Of a stretch of 7,362 nt of DNA, positions 5,534 to 7,362 are shown piece by piece. A model generated the notes under the pieces. It did not search any database. It was not told where the DNA came from and worked only from the letters and a program-made list of their open reading frames with translations. Source of the DNA: Acidimicrobiaceae bacterium (GTDB lineage Bacteria; Actinomycetota; Acidimicrobiia; Acidimicrobiales; MedAcidi-G1); assembly GCA_002727895.1 (NCBI GenBank), contig PBUO01000059.1, forward strand, positions 1 through 7,362, written 5' to 3'. A program made the position numbers and the translations under genes. Each line of letters opens with the position of its first letter. The first letter of the stretch is position 1.

Positions 5534-5888
5534 CGACCGGATCGAGTTGCGGGGCCTCCGGCTCTCGGCGTTCTGCGGGCTCCTGCCCGAGGAGAGGACC
5601 CGCCGCCAGCCGTTCGAGGTCGACCTCGACGTGCACGCCGACCTGTCGGCGCCGGCGGCCAGCGACGACCTGGCCGACACCGTCGACTACGGCTCGCTGG
5701 CCACCGCGGTGGCCGCGGTGGCCGCCGACGAGCGGTTCGACCTGATGGAGCGGTTCGCCGGCCGGATCGCCGAAGTAGTCCTGGCCATCGACGGCGTGGA
5801 CGCCACCACCGTGGTGGTCCGCAAGCTGCGGCCGCCCGTCCCCGAGGACCTCGCCACCAGCGGGGTGCGGATCAACCGCACGGCATGA
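5517..5888 (+). CDS. folB: dihydroneopterin aldolase
   Basis: Cleaves 7,8-dihydroneopterin to 6-hydroxymethyl-7,8-dihydropterin and glycolaldehyde. It has 123 residues, typical for FolB. Family features: LRLSAFCGLLPEERTRRQPF (14-33) with the pterin-side Glu-Glu-Arg, FEVDLDV strand, TVDYGSLATAV (55-65), LMERFAGRIAE with Glu78 in the position of the pterin-anchoring glutamate, and VVVRKLRPPVPEDL with Lys103 as the likely catalytic lysine. The GTG start overlaps the preceding stop as GTGA, giving a short Asp/Gly-rich N-terminus. The end overlaps folK as ATGA. The lack of a ribosome-binding site and the overlaps at both ends imply coupled translation. Confidence 0.94.
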   Translation: MSDGDGDRIELRGLRLSAFCGLLPEERTRRQPFEVDLDVHADLSAPAASDDLADTVDYGSLATAVAAVAADERFDLMERFAGRIAEVVLAIDGVDATTVVVRKLRPPVPEDLATSGVRINRTA

Positions 5889-6403
5889 CCCACCGGGCCC
5901 TCCTCGCCCTGGGCTCCAACCTCGGTGACCGCTGGTCCCATCTCCGGGGGGCCGTGGCCGCGCTGGCCGAACTGGGCACCGCCGTCGAGACGTCGTCGGT
6001 CTACGAGACGCCGCCCGTCGGGGGACCCGAGCAGGGGTCGTATCTGAACTGCGTGGTGCGCCTCGAGACCGACCTGGATGCCCGGGCCCTTCTGGAGGCG
6101 GCCCAGCGGATCGAGGCGGCCGCCGACCGGCAGCGGGAGGTCCGTTGGGGGCCGCGCACCCTGGACGTGGACGTGCTGTGGGTGGACGGTGGGGCGGTCG
6201 ACGAGCCGGACCTCGAGGTGCCCCATCCCCGGATGTTCGAGCGGGCCTTCGTGCTGGTGCCGCTGCGCGACGTGGCTCCCGACCTCGTCGCCCCTCCCCA
6301 CGTGGCGGAGATCCCCGACGACCAGGGCGAGATCGTCCGTGTCGGGGAGTTGGGATCCGGTGGGACGCCGGCCAGCGGTCACGCCGGAGTGACGGGGGCC
6401 TGA
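5885..6403 (+). CDS. folK: 6-hydroxymethyl-7,8-dihydropterin pyrophosphokinase
   Basis: Transfers diphosphate from ATP to 6-hydroxymethyl-7,8-dihydropterin, making the FolP substrate. It has 172 residues. ALGSNLGDR (8-16), VYETPPVGGPEQ (39-50), YLNCVV (53-58), and the signature RWGPRTLDVDVLW (87-99) with Asp94 and Asp96 as the metal ligands are all visible. PHPRMFERAFVLVPL follows. The family core ends near EIVRVGEL, and about 15 further Gly/Ala/Ser-rich residues follow before the TGA. The ATG start overlaps folB (ATGA). The gene itself looks intact, but two nucleotides after its stop the neighbourhood becomes disrupted (see the remnant at 6406). Confidence 0.95.
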   Translation: MTHRALLALGSNLGDRWSHLRGAVAALAELGTAVETSSVYETPPVGGPEQGSYLNCVVRLETDLDARALLEAAQRIEAAADRQREVRWGPRTLDVDVLWVDGGAVDEPDLEVPHPRMFERAFVLVPLRDVAPDLVAPPHVAEIPDDQGEIVRVGELGSGGTPASGHAGVTGA

Positions 6404-6405
6404 GC

Positions 6406-6477
6406 GTGCTGTCGGTCCGGATGGTCGGGCACGGGCGGGCCCGCCTGATCGACAACGTCCGAGCGGTGGTCGGATGA
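6406..6477 (+). pseudogene. panC: deletion remnant: start of DUF2520-type Rossmann gene joined to the 3' end of panC
   Basis: A 23-codon frame, GTG to TGA, beginning 2 nt after folK. Its first part reads VLSVRMVGHGRA, which looks like the first strand and Gly-rich turn of the Rossmann-fold DUF2520 protein that often follows folK in actinobacteria. Its second part reads RLIDNVRAVVG, and RLIDN is the hallmark of the PanC (pantothenate synthetase) C-terminus. In many actinobacteria the order is folK-DUF2520-panC, so one in-frame deletion would give exactly this. The whole frame could instead be only a panC end, since PanC tails are often like VRxGxTRLIDN. Neither protein could function from this stub. 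The RLIDN match is by eye; the deletion is inference. Confidence 0.55.
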
Positions 6478-6503
6478 GCCGCCGGATTCCCGTCGCGGCC
6501 CGG

Positions 6504-6509
6504 CAGGCT
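6504..6509 (+). promoter_or_regulatory. weak -10 box before nadC
   Basis: CAGGCT, one base from TAGGCT, ends 6 nt before the GTG at 6516, close to the leaderless spacing seen at 729-734 and 2873-2878. There is no clear Shine-Dalgarno sequence before the GTG. It suggests nadC is expressed from its own start rather than only by read-through from folK. Confidence 0.3.
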
Positions 6510-6515
6510 TGAACT

Positions 6516-7362
6516 GTGGAATCCGTCCCCCTGCCGCCTGCACTGGTTGCCCACCTCGACTGTCAGGCCGGCGACGTCGAACCGCCGGAAGACGCGGTGG
6601 CCGACGCCGTCGTGCTGGCCCTCCACGAGGACCTCGCCCCGGACGGCGATCTGAGTGCCTCGCTGCTCCCGGCCGCTGTGGTGGCCGATGGGGTGGTGGC
6701 CAGCCGGTCCGACGGGGTGCTGGCCGGTACGGCGTGCGCCTCCTAGGCCTTCGCTCAGGTCGACCCGTCGATCGATGTGGCCTGGCGGAAGGCCGACGGC
6801 GACCGCATCGCCCCGGGCGACGTGCTGGCCAGCGTCCGCGGGCCCCTCGCCCCGATGCTCACCGCCGAGCGCACCGCCCTGAACTTCTTGGCCCGCCTGT
6901 CGGGCGTGGCCACCACCACGGCCCGCTGGGTCGACGCGGTGGCTGGGACCGGCGTGCGGATCTGGGACACCCGCAAGACCACCCCGGGTCTCCGGGCGCT
7001 GGAGAAGGCTGCGGTGCGGGCCGGCGGCGGCTGGAACCACCGCACCAACCTCAGCCACTGGATCATGCTGAAGGACAACCACCTGACCGGCACGTCGGTG
7101 ACTGAGGCCGTGGCGGTGGCCCGATCCCTGTGGCCGGGGCGTACCGTTCACGTCGAGTGCGAGACTCTGGACCAGGTCCGCGAATCATTGGAGGCTGGCG
7201 CCGACGCGCTGCTGCTCGACAACATGACCCCCGAATCCATCACCGCGTGCGTGGCAGCCGTCCGTGACCACGCCGAGCGCCACGGCCGGCGGCCCCTCGT
7301 CGAGGCGTCGGGCGGCATCACGCTGGACCGGGCCGTCGCCTATGCGGCCACTGGCGTGGACT
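6516..7362 (+). pseudogene. nadC: nicotinate-nucleotide pyrophosphorylase interrupted by an in-frame TAG (3' truncated by the window)
   Basis: The normal enzyme converts quinolinate and PRPP to nicotinate mononucleotide in NAD synthesis. The frame from GTG 6516 has the N-terminal ALHEDLAPDGDLSASLLP (residues 35-52) and RSDGVLAG. It then meets TAG at 6744-6746 (codon 77). The same frame continues without any shift: AFAQVDPS, ERTALNFLARLSGVATTTAR, DTRKTTPGLRALEK, GGGWNHRTNLSHWIMLKDNH, VECETLDQVRESLEAGADAL and VEASGGITLDRA, running off the window near residue 282. The downstream half is otherwise well conserved, so the TAG is recent or a sequence error. Glu (GAG) or Gln (CAG) is the likely original codon. 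One further oddity is His where family members usually have Asp after GL/NL-x. TAG ends tilS in the same window, so recoding is unlikely. Confidence 0.9.

Noticed and set aside
6744..6746. TAG read as a sense codon through an altered genetic code
   Set aside because: tilS ends in TAG at its expected C-terminus in the same window, and no other in-frame TAG was seen in the genes.
5487..7151. A 554-codon open frame on the minus strand across folB, folK and nadC
   Set aside because: It lies antisense to recognised genes, has low-complexity Arg/Pro/Gly-rich translation, and matches no family. Long antisense frames are expected in very GC-rich coding DNA.
1..7362. CRISPR array, toxin-antitoxin pair, defence or phage genes
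   Set aside because: No regularly spaced repeats and no recognisable genes of these kinds on either strand; nearly all bases are explained by core metabolic genes.

Overview
The window is a very GC-rich, densely packed stretch from an actinobacterium-like chromosome. All intact genes lie on the + strand. The gene order (metallohydrolase of the DUF2342/F420-associated family, tilS, hpt, then folE-folP-folB-folK, with nadC following) is the classic actinobacterial folate/cofactor neighbourhood. Leaderless-type promoters and the uncharacterised gene between folP and folB make me favour an Acidimicrobiia-like lineage, but that placement is inference.

Layout: positions 2-529 hold the C-terminal end of a PcrA/UvrD DNA helicase. 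A tRNA-Thr(CGT) gene follows at 590-662, flanked by GC-rich hairpins without T-tracts. A leaderless-type -10 box precedes a 44-residue single-pass membrane protein (742-876). That gene overlaps by 4 nt a zinc-metallohydrolase-like gene that appears to start with CTG (873-1964). tilS (1973-2875) follows; its TAG stop forms the first half of a -10 box for hpt (2886-3479). hpt overlaps folE by 4 nt (GTGA), and folE is followed closely by folP. Next come a TGATG-coupled mini-ORF and an uncharacterised phosphatase-fold-like protein (4981-5520), which overlaps folB (GTGA). folB overlaps folK (ATGA).

How the genes work together: FolE converts GTP to dihydroneopterin triphosphate, FolB and FolK turn dihydroneopterin into 6-hydroxymethyl-dihydropterin diphosphate, and FolP condenses that with p-aminobenzoate to dihydropteroate. 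The triphosphate-removing step between FolE and FolB has no recognised enzyme here; the uncharacterised gene sits in the right place to be considered, but its P-loop lacks the expected Cys. TilS and Hpt serve tRNA-Ile decoding and purine salvage.

The 3' end looks eroded or mis-assembled. Two nucleotides after folK lies a 23-codon ORF whose first half resembles the Rossmann start of the DUF2520 protein and whose second half matches the C-terminus of PanC. This is what a deletion spanning DUF2520-panC would leave. nadC follows, reading in one frame to the window edge but interrupted by a TAG at codon 77. ftsH, commonly found between hpt and folE in actinobacteria, is also absent. I see no mobile element, CRISPR array or defence system.
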